Assembly (NCBI GenBank): GCA_900765235.1
Contig: CAAFRK010000056.1
Coordinates: 1-7,676 of the forward strand
Reading direction: 5' to 3'
Length of the DNA: 7,676 nt
Source of the DNA: an uncultured Veillonella sp.
GTDB lineage: Bacteria > Bacillota_C > Negativicutes > Veillonellales > Veillonellaceae
The notes under the pieces were generated by a model. The model ran no database searches. It was given only the letters and a program-made list of their open reading frames with translations, and was not told the origin of the DNA. The translations under genes were made by a program, and so were the position numbers. Shown piece by piece: positions 1-5,606 of the stretch (positions within the stretch are counted from its first letter, which is position 1; the number at the start of each line of letters is the position of its first letter).

Positions 1-231
1 TTATCTAAATTGGAAGAAATCGCTGAATCCTTCGAAGGCGTTGAAAAATGCTTTGCTATTCAAGCAGGTCGTGAGATTCGCGTTGTAGTAAAACCGGATA
101 AGATTGATGAAGCTGAGTCTACATTACTCGTTCGGAATATCGTAAAACGCATCGAGTCTGAACTCGAATATCCAGGCCAAATTAAGGTCGTAATTATTCG
201 TGAAACTCGCGTTGTGGATTACGCAAAATAA
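1..231 (+). CDS. rny: Ribonuclease Y, C-terminal end (partial, 5' end outside window)
   Basis: This is the last 76 codons of a gene that runs in from the left edge, open from base 1 in frame 1 and ending at TAA 229-231. RNase Y is a membrane-anchored endoribonuclease that starts mRNA decay in Firmicutes; its order is a transmembrane helix, coiled coil, KH domain, HD domain and a C-terminal domain. Only the C-terminal domain is visible here. The run around [18 protein letters not shown], followed by VKPDKID, the [15 protein letters not shown] segment and the terminal [11 protein letters not shown], matches what I know of the RNase Y C-terminus closely. An internal TTG at base 10 is not a start; the frame is open upstream of it. 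The KH and HD domains cannot be checked from this window. A terminator-like hairpin follows 19 bases after the stop, so dnaG is probably a separate transcription unit. Confidence 0.93.
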   Translation, partial: LSKLEEIAESFEGVEKCFAIQAGREIRVVVKPDKIDEAESTLLVRNIVKRIESELEYPGQIKVVIIRETRVVDYAK

Positions 232-250
232 TATGCTATAAGCGATAAGT

Positions 251-290
251 ATAGGCTGCAATGATTTCATTGCAGCCTATTATTATCAAA
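251..290 (+). terminator. Rho-independent terminator after rny
   Basis: A perfect 14-base inverted repeat (ATAGGCTGCAATGA at 251-264, its complement at 267-280) folds into a stem of about 13 pairs with an ATTT loop. It is followed by a T-rich but interrupted tail (TATTATCAAATTTTATT). The stem is strong; the U-tract is poor, so termination may be incomplete. It lies 19 bases beyond the rny stop. Confidence 0.7.
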
Positions 291-313
291 TTTTATTCGC
301 AGCCTATTAAAGA

Positions 314-376
314 ATACGGCGTATAGGAATCACCATGTATTGATCCAAAATAGATGGTGATTCCTATGATTCGTAT
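314..376. repeat. Long interrupted inverted repeat between rny and dnaG
   Basis: ATAGGAATCACCAT at 323-336 is the exact reverse complement of bases 354-367, separated by a 17-base spacer (337-353). Beyond a four-by-four mismatch (319-322 against 368-371), ATACG at 314-318 pairs with CGTAT at 372-376. In RNA this gives a hairpin of 14 plus 5 pairs. No T-tract follows, so it is not a standard terminator. It could be an mRNA processing or stability element, an attenuator ahead of dnaG, or a dispersed palindromic repeat. The role is unknown. Confidence 0.75.
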
Positions 377-391
377 CAGTTACTAAATCGG

Positions 392-419
392 TTGACATGA
401 TAATTGATTAAATTACTTT
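392..419 (+). promoter_or_regulatory. Putative sigma-A type promoter for dnaG-rpoD
   Basis: A perfect -35 hexamer, TTGACA (392-397), is followed after 16 bases by a weak -10, TACTTT (414-419). The predicted start is near base 426, giving a leader of about 55 bases before the dnaG ATG. An 8-base inverted repeat (TACAAATA 419-426, TATTTGTA 437-444) overlaps the predicted start and could be an operator or a leader hairpin. The -35 is convincing; the -10 is not. Confidence 0.45.
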
Positions 420-467
420 ACAAATAGAGGATTTTTTATTTGTATATCGAATTAATATATATAAGGG

Positions 468-474
468 AAGGAGG
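468..474 (+). promoter_or_regulatory. Ribosome binding site that decides the dnaG start
   Basis: AAGGAGG at 468-474 is a near-perfect Shine-Dalgarno sequence. It leaves only two bases before a TTG at 477 but eight before the ATG at 483. Normal spacing therefore selects the ATG, removing two codons from the longest reading frame. Confidence 0.8.
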
Positions 475-482
475 CGTTGGCT

Positions 483-2255
483 ATGAGCCGATATTTTGAA
501 AATGAATTGATTGAACAAATCAAAGATGCAAATGATATTGTATCTGTAATATCTGAGCATGTAGCCTTAAAGAAACGGGGCAAGAACTATTGGGGTTGTT
601 GTCCATTTCATAATGAAAAGACGCCGTCCTTTAGTGTTGCCCCTGAAAAGGGCTTTTATTATTGTTTTGGTTGTCATGCATCGGGGAATGTCATTAAATT
701 CCTTATGGAACTTGAGCATTTAAGCTTTGTTGAGGTATTAGAGCGCCTTGCTAATCGCGCTAATATTCCATTGCCAGAGGCTAAGCTTTCACCAGAACAA
801 CGAGCTCGAGATGAACGACGGAAAAAACTATATGAAGCGTCAGAATTAGCGGCTACATTTTTCCATAACTGCCTTACTCAAACATCGATTGGTAAGGTTG
901 GCCTTGATTACTTAAAGAAACGGGGCCTTACAAAAGAGACGATTGAAAAATTTAAATTAGGCTTTGCTCCAGATGGTTGGGATAAGTTGTATCGTGCCTT
1001 TCACGAACGCGGTATTGATGATTCAATTCTCTTGGAGCTAAATCTAGTTCGTAAAAATCAAAAGGGGCAGTTTTACGATTTCTTTAGAAACCGTATTATG
1101 TTCCCTATTATGGATGGTAAAGGTCGTGTAGTTGCCTTTGGTGGACGTGTCATGGATGACAGTACGCCAAAATATTTGAACTCACCAGAATCAGCCATCT
1201 TTGAAAAGGGGAAACTATTATTTGCCTTTGATAAGGCTTATAAGTCCATTCGTCAAGAACGACAAGCTATCCTTGTGGAAGGTTACATGGACGTTATCTC
1301 TGCCCATAACCATGGTGTTACTAATGTGGTAGCATCTTTGGGAACAGCTTATACACGAGACCATGGGCATATCTTGATGCGGCAGGCCGATGAAATTGTG
1401 CTGGCCTATGATATGGATGGAGCAGGTCGTCAAGCGGCGGCTAGAGCTATAGAATTATTGCAAAATACGGACTTCAAGGTGCGTGTCCTCGCTATGCCAG
1501 ATGGCAAAGATCCAGATGATTATGTACGTAATCATGGAGGACAAGCATTTAAAGATTTAGTGACTAAAGCGGTTAAGCCTCTTGATTATTTATTGAGTGA
1601 GTCCCTAATTAAACACGATACAAATGATACGGAAGGGAAGCAAGCTGTATTGGCTGATGTATTCCCGTATATTGCTAATATAGATAGTCAAACACAACGG
1701 GATGATGCATTAAAAACATTGGCATTACCTTTGTGGCTTGATAATAGTAGTATCTTTAGATATTTCAGAGACTATGTAAAAAAAGGACAAATTGAATTAG
1801 TGGATACTGCATCTGCACCTTTGCCAACACAGGATTTACCTAAAGGTGATGCAGAGAAATTATTGTCCTTAGCATTTACAGATGGTGAAGTGTTACAACA
1901 TATGATGAGCTACTTGCCATTAGAGGACTTTGAAAAAATTGAATATCGCGGTATAATAGAAAAGATATTCACCTTATTTAAACAAGAAGGTCGTCTAGAT
2001 GATACTACCATTCAGTCTGTTTTATCGCCATCGGAGTATGATATTTACTCTAGATTGGTTGTTATGAGTGACGATGAATATAAGGTGCAAGTGCCTGGAT
2101 TAATCCGCAAGATAAGGCTTCATTCATTGCGTGAACAGTATAAAGCGCATTCAATTATGGCGGATCAACTAAAACGGGCAGGAGATTCGACATTTATTAG
2201 CGAATTACATAAGTGTCAGGAAATACAGAACTTAATTAGAGAATGGTCTAAGTAA
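483..2255 (+). CDS. dnaG: DNA primase DnaG
   Basis: DnaG synthesises the short RNA primers for lagging-strand replication, recruited by the DnaB helicase. Numbered from the ATG, the 590-residue protein has the N-terminal CHC2 zinc finger with ligands C40, H43, C61 and C64 (CPFH and CFGC). It is followed by the primase core with the EKFKLGFAP and RNRIMFPI-D-GRVVAFGGR segments. The TOPRIM domain has the acidic residue E266 (VEGYMD) and the D310-x-D312 pair (AYDMDGAGR) that bind the catalytic metals. The less conserved C-terminal region, roughly residues 450-590, is expected to be the helicase-binding domain; I infer this from position rather than motif. Length is normal for the family. The start is ATG 483, set by AAGGAGG spacing; an upstream in-frame TTG at 477 is too close to it. 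rpoD follows after 23 bases, so the two are probably one operon. Confidence 0.97.
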   Translation: MSRYFENELIEQIKDANDIVSVISEHVALKKRGKNYWGCCPFHNEKTPSFSVAPEKGFYYCFGCHASGNVIKFLMELEHLSFVEVLERLANRANIPLPEAKLSPEQRARDERRKKLYEASELAATFFHNCLTQTSIGKVGLDYLKKRGLTKETIEKFKLGFAPDGWDKLYRAFHERGIDDSILLELNLVRKNQKGQFYDFFRNRIMFPIMDGKGRVVAFGGRVMDDSTPKYLNSPESAIFEKGKLLFAFDKAYKSIRQERQAILVEGYMDVISAHNHGVTNVVASLGTAYTRDHGHILMRQADEIVLAYDMDGAGRQAAARAIELLQNTDFKVRVLAMPDGKDPDDYVRNHGGQAFKDLVTKAVKPLDYLLSESLIKHDTNDTEGKQAVLADVFPYIANIDSQTQRDDALKTLALPLWLDNSSIFRYFRDYVKKGQIELVDTASAPLPTQDLPKGDAEKLLSLAFTDGEVLQHMMSYLPLEDFEKIEYRGIIEKIFTLFKQEGRLDDTTIQSVLSPSEYDIYSRLVVMSDDEYKVQVPGLIRKIRLHSLREQYKAHSIMADQLKRAGDSTFISELHKCQEIQNLIREWSK

Positions 2256-2278
2256 TATAATGTAAAAAGGAGAGCGCT

Positions 2279-3442
2279 GTGGCTAAGAAAGTACAAAAAA
2301 GTCAAATAGAGGAGATTGTTGAACAACTTCTTGAAAAAGGCCGGAAAACCGGTGTGTTGACACAATCAGAGATTTCAGATGCTCTTCATGAGCAGACTGA
2401 TCTTACTGCAGAACAATTAGATGATATTTATACTACATTTGGTAAGTTAAATATTGAAGTAGTGGCTGATATCGACGGTGAGGATGCTGATGCTAATCCA
2501 ATAGAGCCAGAAGAAGAGGATGAAGAGGATACTTCTAGTGAAAAGAATATCTCCATCGATTTAAGCGTAGACTCTGGCGTTAACATTGATGATCCAGTGC
2601 GTATGTACCTCAAAGAAATCGGTCGTGTTCCATTGCTTTCCGCTGATGAGGAAATTGTTTTAGCTAAGCAAATTGAAGCTGGCGCAGCAGAAGATGCTAC
2701 ATATAAAGACGTTCAACTTGCCAAAAAGGCTAAGAAAAAATTGGTAGATGCTAACTTGCGCCTAGTAGTAAGTATTGCAAAACGCTATGTAGGTCGTGGT
2801 ATGTTATTCTTGGACTTGATTCAAGAAGGTAACTTGGGCCTTATTAAAGCTGTAGATAAGTTCGACTATACAAAGGGTTATAAATTCTCCACATATGCTA
2901 CATGGTGGATTCGTCAAGCGATTACTCGTGCTATTGCGGACCAAGCTCGTACAATTCGTATTCCAGTACATATGGTAGAAACAATCAATAAATTGATTCG
3001 TATTTCCCGACAATTGTTGCAAGATAAAGGTCGTGAACCATTACCAGAGGAAATCGCAGAAGGTATGGGGATTACGGTGGAGCGTGTCCGTGAAATTCAA
3101 AAAATCGCACAAGAACCAGTATCATTGGAAACTCCAATTGGTGAAGAGGAAGACTCTCACTTGGGAGACTTCATTGAAGACCAAGATGCTATTGCTCCAG
3201 ATGATGCAGCTAGCTACATCTTATTACAAGAACAAATTGAAGATGTATTTACATGCTTAACTGACCGTGAGCAACAAGTATTGATCTTGCGCTTTGGTTT
3301 GAAAGATGGTAAACCGCGTACATTGGAAGAAGTAGGTCAACATTTCAATGTAACTCGTGAACGTATCCGTCAAATCGAAGGTAAAGCGCTTACTAAATTG
3401 CGCAATCGTGGTAAACGCGATAAAATTAAAGACTTCTTATAA
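2279..3442 (+). CDS. rpoD: RNA polymerase primary sigma factor RpoD (SigA)
   Basis: This is the housekeeping sigma-70 factor that directs RNA polymerase to TTGACA/TATAAT promoters. The 387-residue protein shows region 1.1 at the N-terminus and a short acidic linker ([10 protein letters not shown] near residues 77-86). Region 1.2 begins around residue 104 ([12 protein letters not shown]). Region 2 begins near residue 158 ([18 protein letters not shown], then the -10-reading segment with [10 protein letters not shown]). Region 3 follows, and region 4 starts around residue 327 ([15 protein letters not shown]). The -35-reading helix-turn-helix ends in [13 protein letters not shown] (359-371). The long non-conserved insert of proteobacterial RpoD is absent, as in SigA of Firmicutes. 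The start is GTG 2279, six bases after GGAG. It is the second gene of the dnaG unit and is followed by a clear terminator. Confidence 0.98.
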   Translation: MAKKVQKSQIEEIVEQLLEKGRKTGVLTQSEISDALHEQTDLTAEQLDDIYTTFGKLNIEVVADIDGEDADANPIEPEEEDEEDTSSEKNISIDLSVDSGVNIDDPVRMYLKEIGRVPLLSADEEIVLAKQIEAGAAEDATYKDVQLAKKAKKKLVDANLRLVVSIAKRYVGRGMLFLDLIQEGNLGLIKAVDKFDYTKGYKFSTYATWWIRQAITRAIADQARTIRIPVHMVETINKLIRISRQLLQDKGREPLPEEIAEGMGITVERVREIQKIAQEPVSLETPIGEEEDSHLGDFIEDQDAIAPDDAASYILLQEQIEDVFTCLTDREQQVLILRFGLKDGKPRTLEEVGQHFNVTRERIRQIEGKALTKLRNRGKRDKIKDFL

Positions 3443-3457
3443 GATGTTGAATCTCTT

Positions 3458-3502
3458 AAGGGTTGTAATACAGTGCTATTGTGCTGTGTTGCAACCCTTT
3501 TG
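3458..3502 (+). terminator. Rho-independent terminator after rpoD
   Basis: AAGGGTTGTAATACAG (3458-3473) pairs with CTGTGTTGCAACCCTT (3484-3499) over 16 positions, two of them G-U, around a 10-base loop, followed by a short run of T. It begins 16 bases after the rpoD stop and should end the dnaG-rpoD transcript. The U-run is only four bases long after the CCC. Confidence 0.8.
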
Positions 3503-3511
3503 TGATATAAT
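3503..3511 (+). promoter_or_regulatory. Possible extended -10 promoter for queD-queE
   Basis: TGATATAAT at 3503-3511 is an exact extended -10 element (TG, one base, TATAAT). No good -35 lies 16-18 bases upstream, where the rpoD terminator stem sits; extended -10 promoters can work without one. The resulting leader would be about 105 bases. Two further TATAAT boxes occur in the tandem repeat closer to queD, so the true start is uncertain. Confidence 0.4.
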
Positions 3512-3572
3512 TAAAGATAGTAAACGTAAGTGATAAAAGTACGTTAAAGCCTTTTAATGTAATACATAGCAA

Positions 3573-3610
3573 ATATTAAAGTGCATATAATATATTAAAG
3601 TTCATATAAT
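3573..3610. repeat. Tandem 19-base direct repeat upstream of queD
   Basis: ATATTAAAGTGCATATAAT (3573-3591) is followed directly by a second copy (3592-3610) that differs at one base (G to T at the eleventh position). Each copy ends in CATATAAT and so contains a -10-like TATAAT. A degenerate third echo runs into the queD ribosome site and start codon (AGGAG 3615-3619, ATATAAT 3620-3626). It could be a duplicated promoter element, a repressor site spaced near two helical turns, or replication slippage. Confidence 0.85.
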
Positions 3611-3624
3611 ATTTAGGAGATATA

Positions 3625-3963
3625 ATGTTTACAGTTACAAAACGATTAGAGGTGAGTGCATCTCACCAATTGAAATTAGATTATCCAAGCAAATGTCAAA
3701 ATCTACATGGGCATAATTGGATTATTACGGTTCATGCTCGTTCTGAAGAGTTAGACCATAATGGCATGGTCATCGACTTTACCATTATTAAAGAAAAAAT
3801 TCATGGCCGCTTAGATCATCGTCATATCAATGATGTATTAGGCGATATTAATCCTACTGCTGAAAACATGGCAAAATGGATTGCTGATGAGTTGGGTCCT
3901 AAATGTTTCAAAGTAGAGGTTCAAGAGTCTGAAGGGAACACAGCTATTTATGAACGTGATTGA
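3625..3963 (+). CDS. queD: 6-carboxy-5,6,7,8-tetrahydropterin synthase QueD
   Basis: QueD converts 7,8-dihydroneopterin triphosphate into 6-carboxytetrahydropterin, the second step of 7-deazaguanine (preQ0, queuosine) synthesis. The 112-residue protein is a small T-fold enzyme. The zinc ligands are H14 (SASHQL) plus H28 and H30 (LHGHNW), and the catalytic cysteine is C24 in the C-x3-HGH motif. D64-H65 (LDHRHIN), PTAEN (77-81) and E101 (VQESEGN) complete the family's active-site pattern. The slightly short length is normal for bacterial QueD. The start is ATG 3625, five bases after AGGAG. The last 14 bases overlap queE, so the two are translationally coupled. The QueD identity, rather than the related PTPS, rests on the C-x3-HGH spacing and on the queE neighbour. 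Confidence 0.94.
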   Translation: MFTVTKRLEVSASHQLKLDYPSKCQNLHGHNWIITVHARSEELDHNGMVIDFTIIKEKIHGRLDHRHINDVLGDINPTAENMAKWIADELGPKCFKVEVQESEGNTAIYERD

Positions 3964-4693
3964 AATCTTCGCTTCTATTGATGGTGAAGGAAGTCGTCAA
4001 GGGCTATTAACCACATTCTTACGCCTTCATGATTGCAATATACGCTGTTCATATTGTGATACTACCTATAGTTATGGTATTGATAGTACTTTCACAGACA
4101 TGACCGTCCGAGAGGTGGCTGATGCAATTGAAAGTTTAGGCAATCATCGAATTACCATTACGGGTGGTGAGCCACTATTACAAGAAGCTGCTGTAGTGGA
4201 ACTAATCGATGAATTAAATCGTCGTAAATCTGCTAAATTAGAGGATGAACCGTGTACTGATATAAAATCGACTACGGGAATTAACGTATCTGTAGATGCC
4301 CAAGACGTATTAGATAGTGAAAGTCTTTACGATTTCAATATTGAAACAAATGGTACGATTATACCGAGCTTTCACCGAGAAAATGTGTGGTTTACCTACG
4401 ATTATAAAACACCGTCCTCTTTAGCTGAGAAATCTATGAATTTAGATATATTCAAAGTTTCTAGGGAACAGGATTTAATTAAATTTGTAGTAGGTTCCGT
4501 AGAGGATTTAGACTGTATGCGTCATATGATTAATCAATATCCTACAAAGGCTCAAATCTATGTATCACCAGTGTGGGGAAAAATAGAGGCAGCTGCTATT
4601 ATTGATTATATGAATGAACATAATCTACAAAATGTACGATTCCAATTACAGATTCATAAATTTGTATGGGATCCTGATGCGAAAGGTGTATAG
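3950..4693 (+). CDS. queE: 7-carboxy-7-deazaguanine synthase QueE (radical SAM)
   Basis: QueE is a radical SAM enzyme that rearranges 6-carboxytetrahydropterin into 7-carboxy-7-deazaguanine. The iron-sulfur cluster cysteines are C29, C33 and C36 (CNIRCSYC). The N-terminal substrate region has IDGEGSRQG (10-18), the SAM-binding motif is ITGGEPLL (70-77), and IETNGT (131-136), DYKTPSS, KFVVGS, YVSPVWGK and the terminal IHKFVWDPDAKGV are family hallmarks. Residues about 93-127, between the helix after GGEP and the IETNGT strand, form a polar, low-conservation stretch that looks like an insertion. The total of 247 residues is at the long end for the family. The ATG at 3950 lies inside queD and has only a distant purine run (GAAGGG 3931-3936), so translation probably depends on queD. 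A GTG at 3956 is a less likely start. Confidence 0.95.
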   Translation: MNVIEIFASIDGEGSRQGLLTTFLRLHDCNIRCSYCDTTYSYGIDSTFTDMTVREVADAIESLGNHRITITGGEPLLQEAAVVELIDELNRRKSAKLEDEPCTDIKSTTGINVSVDAQDVLDSESLYDFNIETNGTIIPSFHRENVWFTYDYKTPSSLAEKSMNLDIFKVSREQDLIKFVVGSVEDLDCMRHMINQYPTKAQIYVSPVWGKIEAAAIIDYMNEHNLQNVRFQLQIHKFVWDPDAKGV

Positions 4694-4737
4694 TATAGTT
4701 AGGGCGTAGGTAGAGTATCGAGTGTTTTTTTATGCAG

Positions 4738-4758
4738 TATGATACATTATGATATGAT
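4738..4758 (+). promoter_or_regulatory. Possible -10 cluster for folE
   Basis: The 90-base gap between queE and folE contains three TATGAT hexamers (4738-4743, 4748-4753, 4753-4758), the first two a 10-base period apart. No good -35 is present; a T-run lies at 4725-4731. No terminator hairpin was seen after queE, so folE may simply be read through from queDE. Confidence 0.25.
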
Positions 4759-4783
4759 GACACCTTGATATAAAGGGGAATAT

Positions 4784-5347
4784 ATGGATACAGAAAAAAT
4801 AGAATCACTTGTATATCAATTGCTAGAAGCCTTGGGGGAGGACCCTAATCGTGAAGGTTTAGTAGAAACGCCTAAGCGCGTAGCTCAAATGATGGCAGAG
4901 GTATACGAAGGGATTCAGTATACGAATGCTGAGATTGCAGAGATGTATGGTAAAACCTTTGAAGTTGATACAAATCAAATGGTTGTAGTAAAGGATATTA
5001 CGTGTTTTTCCCATTGCGAACACCATATGGCTTTAATGTATGATATGAGTATTAGCATTGGCTATATTCCTAAAGGTCGTGTTATTGGCTTATCTAAAAT
5101 ACCTCGTATTGCTGAAATGTGTTGCAAACGATTGCAATTACAAGAAAAAATTGGAGAAGATATAGCTGAAGTTATTTCACTAGCTACAGGGTCAGAGGAT
5201 GTTATTGTTCATATTACATCTTCTCATAGTTGTATGAGTGCGAGAGGGATTAAATCTACAGATAGCCAGACTACTACATTAGCTACAAAGGGCGTATTTA
5301 ACGAAGATAATATGATTCACCGTTTTATGTTGATGAAACAGTCGTAG
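4784..5347 (+). CDS. folE: GTP cyclohydrolase I (FolE type I)
   Basis: FolE opens and rearranges GTP to 7,8-dihydroneopterin triphosphate, the shared precursor of folate and of QueD's substrate. It is a cytosolic zinc-dependent homodecamer in the family. The 187-residue protein has the N-terminal DPNREGLVETPKRVA segment, the zinc site C78-E-H-H81 (HCEHH), the YIPKGRVIGLSKIPRI core (94-109), the LQLQEKIGEDIA helix, and H148-S-C150 followed by ARGIK, which supply the catalytic histidine and the third zinc ligand. It is shorter than the E. coli enzyme at the N-terminus, which is common in Firmicutes. The segment after CEHH (MALMYDMSIS) differs from the usual LLPF-G pattern, but all catalytic residues are present. 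The start is ATG 4784, preceded by AAAGGGGA. The position after queDE suggests that it supplies the deazaguanine pathway. Confidence 0.96.
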   Translation: MDTEKIESLVYQLLEALGEDPNREGLVETPKRVAQMMAEVYEGIQYTNAEIAEMYGKTFEVDTNQMVVVKDITCFSHCEHHMALMYDMSISIGYIPKGRVIGLSKIPRIAEMCCKRLQLQEKIGEDIAEVISLATGSEDVIVHITSSHSCMSARGIKSTDSQTTTLATKGVFNEDNMIHRFMLMKQS

Positions 5348-5357
5348 ACCAGATATC

Positions 5358-5387
5358 TTGACTAATAGTCAGGCTATTCGGTATAAT
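5358..5387 (+). promoter_or_regulatory. Promoter of the tRNA gene
   Basis: TTGACT (5358-5363), an 18-base spacer and a perfect TATAAT (5382-5387) form a strong sigma-A type promoter. The predicted start near 5394 leaves a short 5' leader before the tRNA at 5410. It begins 11 bases after the folE stop. An 11-base palindrome, GACTAATAGTC (5360-5370), overlaps the -35. Confidence 0.75.
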
Positions 5388-5409
5388 TAATGAGCTAGAA
5401 ACTAACTGT

Positions 5410-5484
5410 GGGCCTATAGCTCAGGGGTAGAGCAACCGGCTCATAACCGGTCGGTCCCTGGTTCGATCCCAGGTGGGCCCACCA
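5410..5484 (+). tRNA. tRNA with CAT anticodon (elongator tRNA-Met, or possibly tRNA-Ile2)
   Basis: All four arms fold. The acceptor GGGCCTA (5410-5416) pairs with TGGGCCC (5474-5480), with one G-U. The D stem is GCTC/GAGC with a 7-base loop, and the anticodon stem ACCGG/CCGGT holds the loop CTCATAA with CAT at 5442-5444. The T stem is CCTGG/CCAGG with loop TTCGATC. Discriminator A5481 is followed by an encoded CCA (5482-5484). It is not the initiator: position 1 pairs normally with 72 and the anticodon stem lacks three consecutive G-C pairs. The C4-G69 and C5-G68 pairs, and an acceptor like that of tRNA-Ile(GAT), match the features by which TilS recognises tRNA-Ile2, whose C34 becomes lysidine. 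The Met or Ile identity is therefore open. Confidence 0.96.
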
Positions 5485-5499
5485 ATTATGTTGATATCT

Positions 5500-5532
5500 A
5501 CCGTCCTTGAGATTTCAAGGGCGGTTATTTTT
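5500..5532 (+). terminator. Rho-independent terminator after the tRNA
   Basis: ACCGTCCTTGA (5500-5510) pairs with TCAAGGGCGGT (5515-5525), 11 pairs including one G-U, around a GATT loop. A T-rich tail (TTATTTTT) follows. It begins 15 bases after the tRNA CCA and should separate the tRNA transcript from trmK. Confidence 0.88.
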
Positions 5533-5588
5533 ATATGTAATTCATTTATTTCTTAGATACAATCGTCATTACTAAGATGGATAGTAGA

Positions 5589-5606
5589 TGATACTCTAGA
5601 GTATCA
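5589..5606. promoter_or_regulatory. 18-base perfect palindrome upstream of trmK (possible operator)
   Basis: TGATACTCTAGAGTATCA is perfectly self-complementary with no spacer. It is followed by an overlapping shorter inverted repeat, ATCAG-TCGT-CTGAT (5603-5616). It lies 50 bases before the trmK start codon in the only gap between the tRNA terminator and trmK. Spacerless symmetry suits a dimeric DNA-binding protein better than an RNA hairpin, which would need a loop. The ligand is unknown. Confidence 0.6.

Noticed and set aside
1218..1433. Open frame of 71 codons on the minus strand within dnaG
   Set aside because: It lies wholly inside the TOPRIM coding region, has no ribosome site and no recognisable protein features. 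The same holds for the minus-strand frames at 2428-2613, 2804-3022, 4599-4808, 5743-5931 and 6960-7160, and the plus-strand frame at 3033-3260 inside rpoD.
2233..2261. TTAATT, 17 bases, TATAAT just before rpoD
   Set aside because: A start from this pair would fall around base 2268, inside the rpoD ribosome site, leaving no usable leader. The TATAAT is probably chance in AT-rich sequence between cotranscribed genes.
3573..3610. CRISPR-like array
   Set aside because: The two repeats are directly adjacent with no spacers, only two copies exist, and no cas genes are nearby.
3512..3624. preQ1 riboswitch in the queD leader
   Set aside because: I looked for the short preQ1-I hairpin with its A-rich tail near the ribosome site and for larger preQ1 classes, and saw neither. 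The leader holds only short AT-rich inverted repeats and the 19-base tandem repeat.
5410..5484. tRNA gene as an integration site for a mobile element
   Set aside because: I saw no second copy of the tRNA 3' end, no integrase and no phage genes in the window; both flanks are housekeeping genes.
5410..5484. The tRNA as a substrate of the neighbouring queuosine genes
   Set aside because: Queuosine is placed at position 34 of tRNAs with GUN anticodons (Asp, Asn, His, Tyr). A CAU anticodon does not qualify, so the adjacency has no direct enzymatic meaning.
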